64,000 nt of DNA from Sphingomonas ginsenosidivorax (GCF_007995065.1 NZ_VOQR01000001.1:1739001-1803000); one strand, 5' to 3'; shown: positions 51,446 through 60,069, numbered from the stretch's first letter. Numbers and translations: made by a program. The notes: generated by a model from the letters alone, not told the origin.

Positions 51446-52276
51446 GTGGACAACCCCGACATCTTCGATCGCACCGCCCGGCGCCTTCGCCGCGACCGCG
51501 CCGCCCCCGACTATGCCGCGCACGACTTCATCCGCGCGACGATGCTCGACGGCATCGCCGAACGCCTCGACGCGGTGACGCGCGACTTTACCGACATCCT
51601 CGACCTCGGCTGTTTCGATGGTGCGTTCGCGGCCCCGCCCGGCGCCCGGGTCGCGCGCTGCGACGCCGGTTTCGCGTTCGCCAAAGGTGCCGGCGGGGTC
51701 CAGGGCGACGAGGACCGGCTGCCGTTTGCCGATGCGTCGTTCGACTGCGTGATCTGCGCGGGCGTGCTCGACCAGGTCAACGACCTGCCGGGCGCGCTGA
51801 CACTGATCCGCCGCGTGCTGCGCCCCGACGGGTTGTTCCTCGGCGCGTTCGTCGGCGCAGGCAGCCTGTCCGCGCTGCGGTCGGCGCTGCGCGTCGCCGA
51901 ACAGGACCGCCCGGTCGCGCGGCTGCATCCGCAGATCGAGGTGCGATCGGCGGGCGACCTGCTGATGCGCGCGGGCTTCGCGCTGCCGGTCGCCGATGTC
52001 GAGACGCTCAACGTCGGCTATGGCGATGTCGGTCGCCTGCTCGGCGATCTGCGCGGCATGGCGGCGACCAACGTTCTCGCCGGCCGCCGACCGCTCGGCA
52101 AGGCCGCGCTCGCCGGACTGGCGCAGGCGTTCGCGGACGCCGCGGACGAGGGCGGCCGCACGCGGGAGAAATTCAAAATCGTGTTCCTGACCGGCTGGTC
52201 GCCCGATCCGTCGCAACCCAAGCCCGCGCGCCGTGGCAGCGGCACCGCCTCGCTCACCGACGCGCTGAAGCGCTAG
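51446..52276 (+). CDS. SAM-dependent methyltransferase domain protein (NDUFAF5-like)
   Basis: A 276-residue class I methyltransferase-like protein. The N-terminus DIFDRTARRLRRDRAA and ILDLGCFDGAFAAPPG are the layout of alphaproteobacterial relatives of NDUFAF5. Motif I departs from GxGxG, and FADASFDCVICAGVLDQVNDLPG is the motif post-II region. In mitochondria that protein hydroxylates a complex I arginine; the bacterial role is unproven. I chose the GTG at 51446, giving MDNPDIFDR. It shares a CTAG stop with the convergent receiver gene. Confidence 0.82.
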   Translation: MDNPDIFDRTARRLRRDRAAPDYAAHDFIRATMLDGIAERLDAVTRDFTDILDLGCFDGAFAAPPGARVARCDAGFAFAKGAGGVQGDEDRLPFADASFDCVICAGVLDQVNDLPGALTLIRRVLRPDGLFLGAFVGAGSLSALRSALRVAEQDRPVARLHPQIEVRSAGDLLMRAGFALPVADVETLNVGYGDVGRLLGDLRGMAATNVLAGRRPLGKAALAGLAQAFADAADEGGRTREKFKIVFLTGWSPDPSQPKPARRGSGTASLTDALKR

Positions 52277-52659
52277 CCGATCATTCCGTCGCCGTTGCGC
52301 GCGAGGATGCGGCCCATCGCCTCGAACAGCGAATCCATCGCGACGGGCTTGAAGATCACCTCGTCCGCACCCGCCGCGATGCACCGGTCGCGCAGATCGG
52401 GCGCGATATCGGCAGTCACGACGATGATCGGCACCTTGGCCTTGTGATCGCCGCGTGCGCGGATGTGCTCGATCGCGGTGACGCCATCCATGCCCGGCAT
52501 GCGCAAATCGACCAGCACGATCTGGAAGTCCTGCTCGTCCAGGATCCGCAGCCCGATCTCTGCGCTCTCGGCTTCCACCATCGACGCGCCGGCCACGTCG
52601 AGCATGTCCCTGACAACCCGACGATTCATCCGATCGTCCTCGATGAAGAGGACGTTCAC
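52273..52659 (-). CDS. Single-domain response regulator
   Basis: A 128-residue stand-alone receiver: acidic pair LFIEDDRMNRR, phospho-acceptor IVLVDLRMPGMDG, VVTAD switch Thr and IFKPVAMDSLFEA with the Lys. It has no output domain, so it works by protein interaction or phosphorelay. It lies 63 bases after the TPR hybrid kinase, same strand, and is its probable target. The N-terminus resembles receivers paired with hybrid kinases in alphaproteobacteria. Confidence 0.9.
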   Translation of the reverse strand: MNVLFIEDDRMNRRVVRDMLDVAGASMVEAESAEIGLRILDEQDFQIVLVDLRMPGMDGVTAIEHIRARGDHKAKVPIIVVTADIAPDLRDRCIAAGADEVIFKPVAMDSLFEAMGRILARNGDGMIG

Positions 52660-52722
52660 CGCCGTTTCGATTGTAAGGAAAAAAGCGGTTTCGGCTGCGT
52701 AATCATACGCCTCGCATACCCT

Positions 52723-55173
52723 TCAAGCCGCACGCGACACAAGGTCCGGAATTGCGTCGTTTTTCGAAACTGATGTCTCGAACATCGCCGCCACCAGCGC
52801 TGCACCGCTGACCGGCTTTGTTACCACACGCGCGACCCCGGTTGCCAGCAATTCGTCACGCTCGGAGTCCGCGGAAACCGGCCACAACAGCGTCACGTCG
52901 GCACCCGATCCCGCCGCCGCGATCGCGCGCAGCCCGGCATGCCAATCCGTGCAGGTGCGCACCGTGGCATCGTCGACCAGCACGCGCCGGATACCCCCCT
53001 CCGCCAGTCGCGCGACCGCGTCCTCGACACTCCCCGCAAAGACGACCTCTCCGCCGCGCGGCGCAAGCAACGACCGAAACGTCATCCGCGTAATCGGATT
53101 CCGGTCGACGACAAGAACGCGGTCTCCTGCGACCTCGCAATCCTCGACCACGGCCGCCTCCGCGCGGACCAGCGGCAGCATCAGCGTGAAGGTCGCGCCC
53201 GCGCCGACCACGCTGCCGACCGACACGTCGCCCCCCATCGCGCGCGCCAGGTTGCGACAGATCGCCAGTCCCAGCCCGGTACCCCCGAACTGCCGCGTCG
53301 TCCCCGCATCCGCCTGGCGGAACGATTCGAAGATCTCCTCGAGCTTCTCGGGCGCGATGCCGATGCCGGAATCGGACACCGCGATGCGCAGCGAGTCGTC
53401 CTGCGTCACGTCGACCACCAGCGCGACCCTCCCGGCGGCGGTGAACTTCAGCGCATTGGACAGCAGGTTGAAGACGATTTGCCGTACCCGTGCCGCGTCG
53501 CCGACGATCAGCGCGGGACATTCGGTCAGGTCGACGTCGAAGCCGAGGCCCTTGGCACGCGCCTGTTCCTCCCACATCCGCGACGCCTCGATGACGGTCG
53601 CACGCAGGTCGAACGGCGCCGATTCGATCGACAGGTTGCCGGTTTCCATCTTGGCCACGTCGAGGATGTCGTCGACCAGCGCGCGCATCGTCACGCCCGC
53701 ACCGTGGACGACGTTCAGCCGGTCGCGCACCGCGGGCGCGAGCGCGGCGTCAGCCAGCATCACCTCGGTCATGCCGAGGATGCCGTTCAGCGGCGTGCGG
53801 ATCTCGTGGCTGGTCGTTGCCAGGAACTCGGTCTTGGCGGCCAGCGCCTTGCCGAGCGCGCTGTTGGTGATCGCCAGGTCGGCGTTGGCCGCGCGCACCC
53901 TGTCGCGGCTGCGCCTTGCGGTGAACAAAGCGAACGCCAGCAACCCGATGACGATCGCGATCGCCACCGACGCACCCAGGAAGGCATAACGCTGCGTCTG
54001 CGCTCGTGCCCGCTCGAACGCGATCCCGCGCTCCAGTTCGCTCGCTTTCAGCTGGCTGATCTTCAGTTCCTGGTTCGCGAAGTCAAACCGTGCGCCCATC
54101 AGCGCGGTACTGGCATCGATCGCGAGCCGCGTCGCGTTGTCGTCGAGGCGTTTCAACGCACGCAGGTGGACCAGCGCGGCGTCCATGTCCCCGACCGCCA
54201 TGTAGGTCTGGTACGCGGTGTCGTGCATGTCGCGGAACGACAGGGTCGTGGTCGCCGGATCGACGCCGGTCAGCGCCTGCGTGATCAGCGCGGCGGCACG
54301 CTGCGGCTGGTGGCGCTGCAACGCCGCCTGCGCCGCCGTTGCGATGATTTGATTTCGCCAGTCCCCGGTCGCGCTGCCGTTCGCTACCTTCATTCCGGCC
54401 TTGATAACGGTGTCGCCGGCATCGAGATCACCTTGCGCAAGCTTCGTCCGCGCAATGTTGTTCAGTATCTGCGCTTCGAGTATCGGACTTTGCAATTGCC
54501 GCGCCAACGTCAAGGCCTGCGTAAAACGCGCGTTCGATTTCTCAAGCTCGCCAAGATCCTTCAGCGCACTCCCGATATTGTTGTAGATCGAGACCGACAG
54601 ATTGATATCCGACTTGTACGTGTCCAGCGCTTGCGCATAGTATTTCAGAGCGTTCTTCTGATCCATCGCCTCGTTGTACAGCGACGCAATGTAGAGGAGC
54701 GCGACCGCCTGGCTGCGATTATTGCCTATCTTCTGGTAGATCTCAAATGCCGCCTGATAGTCCTGCAGCGCGCGACCGACCTTGGTGGTCTGCTGCTCTA
54801 TCCCGCCACGCGAAAGCAGAACGTCGGCCTGCAACTTCTCTCCCGGCGCAACCGACTTCGCAGTCGCTAGCGCACGCTCGATCAGCGGCGCAGCCTTGGC
54901 GATTGCATTGGTCCGCAGATACGCTTCGCCCTGAAGCCATTGCGCGGTCGCGGTCGCGACGCCCCTCGCCTTTGGATCGGTGATCCCATCAGCCATCCGT
55001 TCCGCCCGACCGGCGGTCGCCCGCGCGGCTTCCGGATCGACGAGCATCGCCGCCTTGGCATCGGCAATCGTCGTTTCAACCGAGATGCTGGCCGTCGGAG
55101 CCTGCGCAACGGCGACGCCAGACATCGATGCGCATATTACTGCGACGATCCCACGAAAATAACGGCGCCGCAT
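52723..55173 (-). CDS. Hybrid histidine kinase with TPR sensor region and degenerate receiver
   Basis: An 816-residue protein. A signal peptide (MRRRYFRGIVAVICASMSGV) is followed by a periplasmic region of TPR-like helices (ALLYIASLYNEAMDQKNALK; SIYNNIGSALKDLGELEKS), then a TM (FLGASVAIAIVIGLLAFALF). The kinase core has ATTSHEIRTPLNGILGM, LLSNALKFTAAG, VSDSGIGIAPEKLEEIF and FGGTGLGLAICRNLAR. The C-terminal receiver-like domain (about 690-805) keeps VDRNPI, LVDDATV and TKPVSG but looks divergent. The protein lies 5 bases after the EAL gene and precedes a receiver. Confidence 0.9.
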   Translation of the reverse strand: MRRRYFRGIVAVICASMSGVAVAQAPTASISVETTIADAKAAMLVDPEAARATAGRAERMADGITDPKARGVATATAQWLQGEAYLRTNAIAKAAPLIERALATAKSVAPGEKLQADVLLSRGGIEQQTTKVGRALQDYQAAFEIYQKIGNNRSQAVALLYIASLYNEAMDQKNALKYYAQALDTYKSDINLSVSIYNNIGSALKDLGELEKSNARFTQALTLARQLQSPILEAQILNNIARTKLAQGDLDAGDTVIKAGMKVANGSATGDWRNQIIATAAQAALQRHQPQRAAALITQALTGVDPATTTLSFRDMHDTAYQTYMAVGDMDAALVHLRALKRLDDNATRLAIDASTALMGARFDFANQELKISQLKASELERGIAFERARAQTQRYAFLGASVAIAIVIGLLAFALFTARRSRDRVRAANADLAITNSALGKALAAKTEFLATTSHEIRTPLNGILGMTEVMLADAALAPAVRDRLNVVHGAGVTMRALVDDILDVAKMETGNLSIESAPFDLRATVIEASRMWEEQARAKGLGFDVDLTECPALIVGDAARVRQIVFNLLSNALKFTAAGRVALVVDVTQDDSLRIAVSDSGIGIAPEKLEEIFESFRQADAGTTRQFGGTGLGLAICRNLARAMGGDVSVGSVVGAGATFTLMLPLVRAEAAVVEDCEVAGDRVLVVDRNPITRMTFRSLLAPRGGEVVFAGSVEDAVARLAEGGIRRVLVDDATVRTCTDWHAGLRAIAAAGSGADVTLLWPVSADSERDELLATGVARVVTKPVSGAALVAAMFETSVSKNDAIPDLVSRAA

Positions 55174-55178
55174 CGCGA

Positions 55179-56531
55179 TCAGCCCCGATTCCACACCGTC
55201 GCAAGCCGGTTGAACGGCATGCGTAGATCGCTCGCCGCAGGCAGGTGGCCGCCCGATTCGAGGAAGCGCATCAGGGCATCGATGTTGATCGGTCGGCTGA
55301 TCAGGAACCCCTGGATCATGTCGCACCCCATCACCGACAGCAGCGCCATCGCCGCGGCGGTTTCGACACCCTCGGCGACCACTTCCATGTCGAGCGCATG
55401 CGCCAGGTCGATGGTCGATCGCACGATCAGCGGATCGCGATTGGAACTGGTCAGCTGCGTGATGAACAGCTTGTCGATCTTGAGCTCGCGCGCGGGCAAC
55501 TGCTTGAGATAGGCGAGCGAAGACAGACCCGCGCCGTAATCGTCGATCGCGATCGTCACGCCGATGTCGGCGAAGACCTTGAGGTTGGCGATCGCGCTCT
55601 CCGGATCGCGGATCACCGACGTTTCGGTGATCTCGAACCCCAGTTTCGCATCGCTCTCGATCACGATCGCGCAGACCTGGCGGACGAACCCCGGGTCCGC
55701 GAGCAGCCCGCCGGCAATGTTGATGAACACGCGCAGATCGTGGCCGCGATCGGCCAGCGCCTTCTGGTCGATGATCGAGCGCCGGATCGTCCAAAGCGTC
55801 AGCGCGACGATATCGCGCGACTCCTCCGCCATCGGGATGAAATCGCCCGGCAGCACCAGGCCGCGGGTCGGATGCTGCCAGCGGACCAGCGCCTCGACGC
55901 TCGTCACCTCCTGTCGACGGACATGCACCTTCGGCTGATATTGGAGGAACAGTTCCTCGTTCTCGATCGCCCCCGCCAGGTCGCGAGCGAGCGCGATGTG
56001 ATCGATCGACGCGGTCACGCGCGCGACGTCTCGCACCACCGCGACGCGCTCGATTCGCGCATCAACCAGCGCGCGCTCGGCCTCCTCGACCAGCCGGACG
56101 TCGTCGACATGCCCGGCCACGGCCGCGGCCCCCAATGACAGGTGAAGCGTGTGCTGTTCACCATCGATGTCGAGCGGCGTGTCGAACGCCATCTCCAGCG
56201 CCTGCAACGCGATGTCGAGCGTCAAGCGCACGCCGCTTTCGAACCCGATCTCGACCAGATGGCGCCCCGCTACGACGACACGCGCTTCCGGCAGCAGCGT
56301 GGCAATACGTTCGGTGACGTCGACGATCAGCATGTCGGCGCGCGGCCGCCCCAGATGGCGGCGTAGAACAGCGAAATCAGCGACCTCGGCCAGCACCAGG
56401 AACTGCCATCCCCGTTGCGCCACCTGCAACTCCGACGGCGTCCCGCCGATGCCAACACGGCTGGGCACGTCGCTTGAGGCGGCGTTCTGCCGTGCCGACC
56501 GATCCAACTGCGCATGCGGAAACTGGCTCAT
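55179..56531 (-). CDS. EAL domain phosphodiesterase with degenerate GGDEF domain
   Basis: A 450-residue protein. The N-terminal ~180 residues have GGDEF-domain layout, but the catalytic loop is VAGRHLVEIGF in place of GGDEF, so cyclase activity is not expected. The EAL domain is intact: VEALVRWQHP, FEITETSVIRD, IDDYGAGLSSLAYL, ELKIDKLF and VAEGVETAAAM. It should hydrolyse c-di-GMP, with the GGDEF remnant perhaps regulatory. It is soluble, and the first gene of an operon with the hybrid kinase. Confidence 0.9.
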   Translation of the reverse strand: MSQFPHAQLDRSARQNAASSDVPSRVGIGGTPSELQVAQRGWQFLVLAEVADFAVLRRHLGRPRADMLIVDVTERIATLLPEARVVVAGRHLVEIGFESGVRLTLDIALQALEMAFDTPLDIDGEQHTLHLSLGAAAVAGHVDDVRLVEEAERALVDARIERVAVVRDVARVTASIDHIALARDLAGAIENEELFLQYQPKVHVRRQEVTSVEALVRWQHPTRGLVLPGDFIPMAEESRDIVALTLWTIRRSIIDQKALADRGHDLRVFINIAGGLLADPGFVRQVCAIVIESDAKLGFEITETSVIRDPESAIANLKVFADIGVTIAIDDYGAGLSSLAYLKQLPARELKIDKLFITQLTSSNRDPLIVRSTIDLAHALDMEVVAEGVETAAAMALLSVMGCDMIQGFLISRPINIDALMRFLESGGHLPAASDLRMPFNRLATVWNRG

Positions 56532-57274
56532 ATCGTCGGCGATTACCGGCCAGTCCTCAAGATACTCTTAAGCATGACGGCCCGCTTCGCAGGAACGTGG
56601 TTAACGAACTCCTATCGGGATTGTTTAACGCCACGTTAACTGTTACTGGGAATTTGCATCCGAAAGGGTGTTAAAAATAAGGGAGCAAACAATGCTGAAG
56701 TTCATTCTCGCGCTCATCTACGGTAGCAACATTCGCCCCTGGTGAATGATTGCGGTCGGCCTGGACGGTCGGGTAGCGATGATGTCGTTGCCGCAGTCGT
56801 CCGGGCCGACTAACTTGGCATCGGCGCACGATGCTTCGCACCGCCCCCCACGCCCATGATGGCGCGGCGATGCTTCCAAGCAGATCGTGCTTGTTGAATT
56901 TCCGGATCGGGTATCGGCCGCAGCCGGAAGACATCCCAGGTCGAAACCCGGAGCGCCCTGCCCTCTCATCCTAGTTTCGAAGATCGACGCTCAGGTCGTC
57001 GATACGGCAGTGAGCCGGCGGGACGGGGAGCATACCTTGCGATGATCTGCGCCCTCGTCTGACGATAGGCCTGCGATCGTGAAAGTGAAATCGGACGGAC
57101 CTCGGGAGATGCTCACCGGGTCAGCGGTGCGGTCTTAAATACTACCGCAAAGTACCGGGCGCCGAGGCTGCATCAGCGGGCACCCCTGTACCATGGTCCG
57201 ACCGGACCGACACTGGTGCGCCGGCCCGGTCCGCCATCATCATGCCCCTCCCGCGGAGAGAGGAGCGATGGAAC
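56532..57274. other. Intergenic region with no convincing long gene
   Basis: The 743 bases between the EAL and SOD genes are less GC-rich near the left end. Every frame gives only short, low-quality open frames whose codon use is not like the neighbours. There is an inverted repeat AACGTGG (56594-56600) / CCACGTT (56631-56637) and one short start with a good ribosome site at 56692. It could hold a small RNA or gene remnants. I see no tRNA. Confidence 0.55.
56692..56745 (+). CDS. Possible 17-residue small ORF
   Basis: MLKFILALIYGSNIRPW is read from an ATG preceded by GGGAG at 6-base spacing and ends in TGA. The start, with a short hydrophobic helix, resembles the beginning of Flp-type pilins or leader peptides, and may be a truncated remnant. 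The evidence is only the ribosome site and the hydrophobic content. Confidence 0.3.
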   Translation: MLKFILALIYGSNIRPW

Positions 57275-57886
57275 TTACCGCGACGCGGCTGCGAAGCGCT
57301 CGCTGACGACGTCCCAGTTCACGATGTCCCACCAGGCCTTCAGATAGCCCGGACGGTCGTTCTTGTACGTCAGGTAATAGGCATGCTCCCAGACGTCGTT
57401 GCCGAGCAGCGGCGTACCGGGCTCCTTGGCGTCGTCCATCAGCGGGTTGTCCTGGTTCGGCGTGCTCGTCACCTTCAGCGCGCCGCTCGAATCGACGATC
57501 AGCCACGCCCAGCCCGAGCCGAACTGTCCGGCGCCCTTGCCGTTGAAGTCCTCCTTGAGCTTGTCGAGGCCACCATAGGCGTCGATCGCATCCTTGAGCG
57601 GACCCGACAGCGTCGTCGAGCCCTTGGGTCCCATCGTCTTCCAGAAGAAGTCGTGGTTCCAGAACCCGCCGCCATTGTTGCGGATCAGCGGCGGCTGCGA
57701 CGAGATCATGCCGAGGATGTCCTCGATCGACTTGCCGGCCAGGTTCGAGTCCTTCTCGACACCCTCGTTCAGCTTGGCGGTGTAGGCCGCGTGATGCTTG
57801 TCGTGGTGGAAGTGCATCGTCTCCTGGTCGATCACCGGCTCGAGCGCATCATAGGCGTAAGGCAGCGGCGGGAGTTCGAAAGCCAT
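57275..57886 (-). CDS. sod: Superoxide dismutase, Fe/Mn family (Mn-type residue pattern)
   Basis: A 203-residue enzyme. The metal ligands are in FHHDKHHAAYTAKLN (two His), and DVWEHAYYLTYKN gives Asp and His. The NNGGGFWNHDFFWK segment and TPNQDNPLMD, with Gln in place of the FeSOD Ala, are the pattern of MnSOD or cambialistic enzymes rather than strict FeSOD. It removes superoxide in the cytosol. The start at 57886 has AAGGAG at 8-base spacing; the frame is open slightly upstream. Confidence 0.93.
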   Translation of the reverse strand: MAFELPPLPYAYDALEPVIDQETMHFHHDKHHAAYTAKLNEGVEKDSNLAGKSIEDILGMISSQPPLIRNNGGGFWNHDFFWKTMGPKGSTTLSGPLKDAIDAYGGLDKLKEDFNGKGAGQFGSGWAWLIVDSSGALKVTSTPNQDNPLMDDAKEPGTPLLGNDVWEHAYYLTYKNDRPGYLKAWWDIVNWDVVSERFAAASR

Positions 57887-57972
57887 CGGGAGTCTCCTTG
57901 TAGATGGGGTCGGACGTGAAACGCCCGCCGCGGTCAAATGGTCCCGGCGCAGTCGTTACGCAAGCGTGCCTT

Positions 57973-58003
57973 CCGTCGTCCCGGGCTCGTTCCGGGGTGA
58001 CGG
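57973..58003. repeat. Single palindrome downstream of pspF
   Basis: CCGTCGTCCCGG ... CCGGGGTGACGG, a one-unit, somewhat degenerate member of the palindrome family, lies just past the pspF stop and 86 bases before the SOD start. It is a likely pspF terminator. Confidence 0.5.
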
Positions 58004-58008
58004 AGTGG

Positions 58009-59049
58009 TCAGGCCCCCGCCCCCAGCAACTCGTGCCGCCGCAGCGCATGCCGCAACTGGTCGTAGGTCAGCCCCAGTGCCTCCGCCGTCGCGCGCTGGT
58101 TGAAACGATGCTCCGCCATCGCGCGGGCCAGCAGGTCGCGCTCGAACCGCGACACCCGCGACTTGAAGTCCGAAGGCCCCTCCTCGCACGCGACCACAGG
58201 ATCCTCCGCGTCGCCAACAGGCGGCACGGGTGCAGCCGCCGCCGCGACGACGGGGCGCGGCTTGCCCGCACCCGGACGATGCGGCGACTGGAAGGGGTCG
58301 ATCTCGATCTCGTCGATCGCGCCCGCCTTTTCCCACCGATAGACCGCACGCTCGACCACGTTGCGCAGTTCGCGGACATTGCCCGGCCAGTCATAGGTCG
58401 TCAGCGCATCGAGCGCGGCAGGACCGAAACCCTCCCACCGCTCGCGCCCCAGTTCGGATGCCATCCGCCGCCCGAAATGGTCCGCCAACACCACGACGTC
58501 GCCGGCGCGCGCGCGCAGCGGCGGCAGCGTGACCACCTCGAACGACAACCGGTCGAGCAGATCCGCGCGGAATTCGTGTCGCTCGACCTTGTCGGGCAGA
58601 TGCTCGTTGGTCGCCGCCACGATCCGCACGTCGACGCGCATCGGCCGCGACGATCCGATCCGCGTGATCTCGCCATATTCGACCGCGCGCAACAGCCGGT
58701 CCTGCGCCGCCATCGACAGCGTCCCTAGCTCGTCGAGAAACAGCGTCCCGCCGTCCGCCTCCTCGAACCGCCCCGCACGCGCCTTGGTCGCGCCGGTGAA
58801 CGCACCCGCTTCATGACCGAACAATTCCGCCTCGATCAGCGTCTCGGGCAGCGCCGCGCAGTTCATGATCACCAGCGGCTGGTCCCAGCGCGGACTGAGA
58901 CGATGCAGTCGCTCGGCGACCAGTTCCTTGCCCGTGCCCCGCTCGCCGATCACCAGCACCGGGCGGTCGAGCGCGGCTGCCCGGCTCGCGCGTTCCAGCG
59001 CCCCCATGAAGGTGTGCGACTGCCCGATGACCTGTGTGGTGCGCTCCAT
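58009..59049 (-). CDS. pspF: Phage shock protein operon transcriptional activator PspF
   Basis: A 346-residue sigma-54 activator. It lacks an N-terminal sensor, as PspF does, starting MERTTQVIGQSHTFMG. The AAA+ domain has Walker A GERGTGKE, the sigma-54 contact loop GAFTGA, Walker B GGTLFLDELG and the R-finger region RVDVRIVAATN. It ends in a Fis-type HTH (FNQRATAEALGLTYDQLRHA). It activates the divergent psp promoter and is held off by PspA. The start at 59049 leaves 100 bases to the promoter elements. Confidence 0.95.
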   Translation of the reverse strand: MERTTQVIGQSHTFMGALERASRAAALDRPVLVIGERGTGKELVAERLHRLSPRWDQPLVIMNCAALPETLIEAELFGHEAGAFTGATKARAGRFEEADGGTLFLDELGTLSMAAQDRLLRAVEYGEITRIGSSRPMRVDVRIVAATNEHLPDKVERHEFRADLLDRLSFEVVTLPPLRARAGDVVVLADHFGRRMASELGRERWEGFGPAALDALTTYDWPGNVRELRNVVERAVYRWEKAGAIDEIEIDPFQSPHRPGAGKPRPVVAAAAAPVPPVGDAEDPVVACEEGPSDFKSRVSRFERDLLARAMAEHRFNQRATAEALGLTYDQLRHALRRHELLGAGA

Positions 59050-59083
59050 GCGCAAGGTTTGGCGCGTATTCCCAACTCTTGGC

Positions 59084-59113
59084 AAGTGCAGTCCGGTCCG
59101 AAATGCCGCACTT
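59084..59113. promoter_or_regulatory. Candidate PspF-binding inverted repeat
   Basis: AAGTGC (59084-59089) and GCACTT (59108-59113) form an inverted repeat centred about 52 bases before the sigma-54 -24 element, a usual distance for an upstream activating site. It also lies in the pspF leader, so it may serve autoregulation. Confidence 0.45.
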
Positions 59114-59149
59114 ATGTTTAAGCCATTGATCTGAAGCGATTTTCAAAAC

Positions 59150-59165
59150 TGGCACGGCAGATGCA
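59150..59165 (+). promoter_or_regulatory. Sigma-54 promoter of the psp operon
   Basis: TGGCACG-gcag-ATGCA matches the -24/-12 consensus (TGGCACG-N4-TTGCW) at all but one position, with the required 12 bases between the GG and GC. It is 61 bases before the first small gene and downstream of pspF in the divergent gap. It shows the operon is RpoN-dependent. Confidence 0.85.
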
Positions 59166-59225
59166 ATGCTTCAGGCAACCCGCCGGAAACGACGGAAACA
59201 GACACCAGGATCAAGGAGCCACGCC

Positions 59226-59360
59226 ATGTTCAAGACCGATTTCGCCCGCACCGTCGCCGCCGCCCTCTGCACCATCGTCTTCAGCGCCACCTGCGTGCTG
59301 GGCGCGGTGGGCCCCGCCACCTCGGCGGCGCTGGCGAGCCCGACCCACATCGTGGCATAA
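59226..59360 (+). CDS. Small (44 aa) secreted or membrane protein, first gene of the psp operon
   Basis: A 44-residue protein starting MFKTDFARTVAAALC, with AAGGAG at 7-base spacing. The hydrophobic core (AAALCTIVFSATCVLGAVG) and ATSAALA before the end look like a signal peptide with a very short mature part, or a single TM. It is the first gene after the sigma-54 promoter, 42 bases before pspA. I do not know a named family; co-expression with pspA suggests a part in envelope stress response. Confidence 0.7.
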   Translation: MFKTDFARTVAAALCTIVFSATCVLGAVGPATSAALASPTHIVA

Positions 59361-59402
59361 GGCGGCAACGCCGCACCCCGCGCACTCCGGAGTAGGATTT
59401 AC

Positions 59403-60068
59403 ATGGGTATCTTTTCCCGCACCCGCGACATCGTCGCCGCCAACTTCGCCGATCTCCTCGAGAAGGCCGAAGACCCTGCGAAGATGATCCGCATGATCAT
59501 CCTCGAGATGGAGGAGACGCTGGTCGAGGTTCGCGCCTCCGCCGCGCGCACCATCGCCGACCAGAAGGAGATGCGCCGGCATATCTCGAAACTCGACCAG
59601 CTGCAGGACAACTGGACCGAAAAGGCCGAGCTGGCGTTGTCGAAGGACCGCGAGGACCTCGCCAAGGCGGCCCTGGTCGAACGCCAGAAGGCGGTCGACA
59701 TGGCCGACCAGCTGAAGGCCGAGGTCGGCGTGCTCGACGATGCGCTGCGCGCGTCCGAAGAGGACATCGCCAAACTGCAGACCAAGCTGCGCGAGGCCCG
59801 CACCAAGCAGAACGCGGTGCAGACCCGGCTGGAGACCGCGAACAACCGCACCCGGCTTCGCGAGATGTACAACGGTCCCAAGACGCACGAGGCGTTCAGC
59901 CGCTTCGACGTCCTCGACCGCCGCGTCGACGAGGCCGAGGGCCGCGCCGAGGCGCTGGGCCTGGGCTCGGTCAAGACGCTCGAGGAGGAAATCTCCGAAC
60001 TGCGCGCCGGCGACAAGGTCGATGCGGAACTCGCGGTGCTCAAGGCCCGCATGAAGAAGGACGGTTGA
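59403..60068 (+). CDS. pspA: Phage shock protein A
   Basis: A 221-residue coiled-coil protein of the PspA/IM30 family: MGIFSRTRDIVAANFADLLE then KAEDPAKMIRMIILEMEET, the typical start. The long helices hold heptads, and a final part (DKVDAELAVLKARMKKDG) is conserved. It binds stressed inner membrane and inhibits PspF. GGAGTAGGATTT precedes the ATG. Confidence 0.96.
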   Translation: MGIFSRTRDIVAANFADLLEKAEDPAKMIRMIILEMEETLVEVRASAARTIADQKEMRRHISKLDQLQDNWTEKAELALSKDREDLAKAALVERQKAVDMADQLKAEVGVLDDALRASEEDIAKLQTKLREARTKQNAVQTRLETANNRTRLREMYNGPKTHEAFSRFDVLDRRVDEAEGRAEALGLGSVKTLEEEISELRAGDKVDAELAVLKARMKKDG

Positions 60069-60069
60069 G

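Noticed and set aside
56671..56969. Two short minus-strand frames in the SOD/EAL gap
   Set aside because: No ribosome site, no hydrophobic or domain signal, codon use unlike neighbours.
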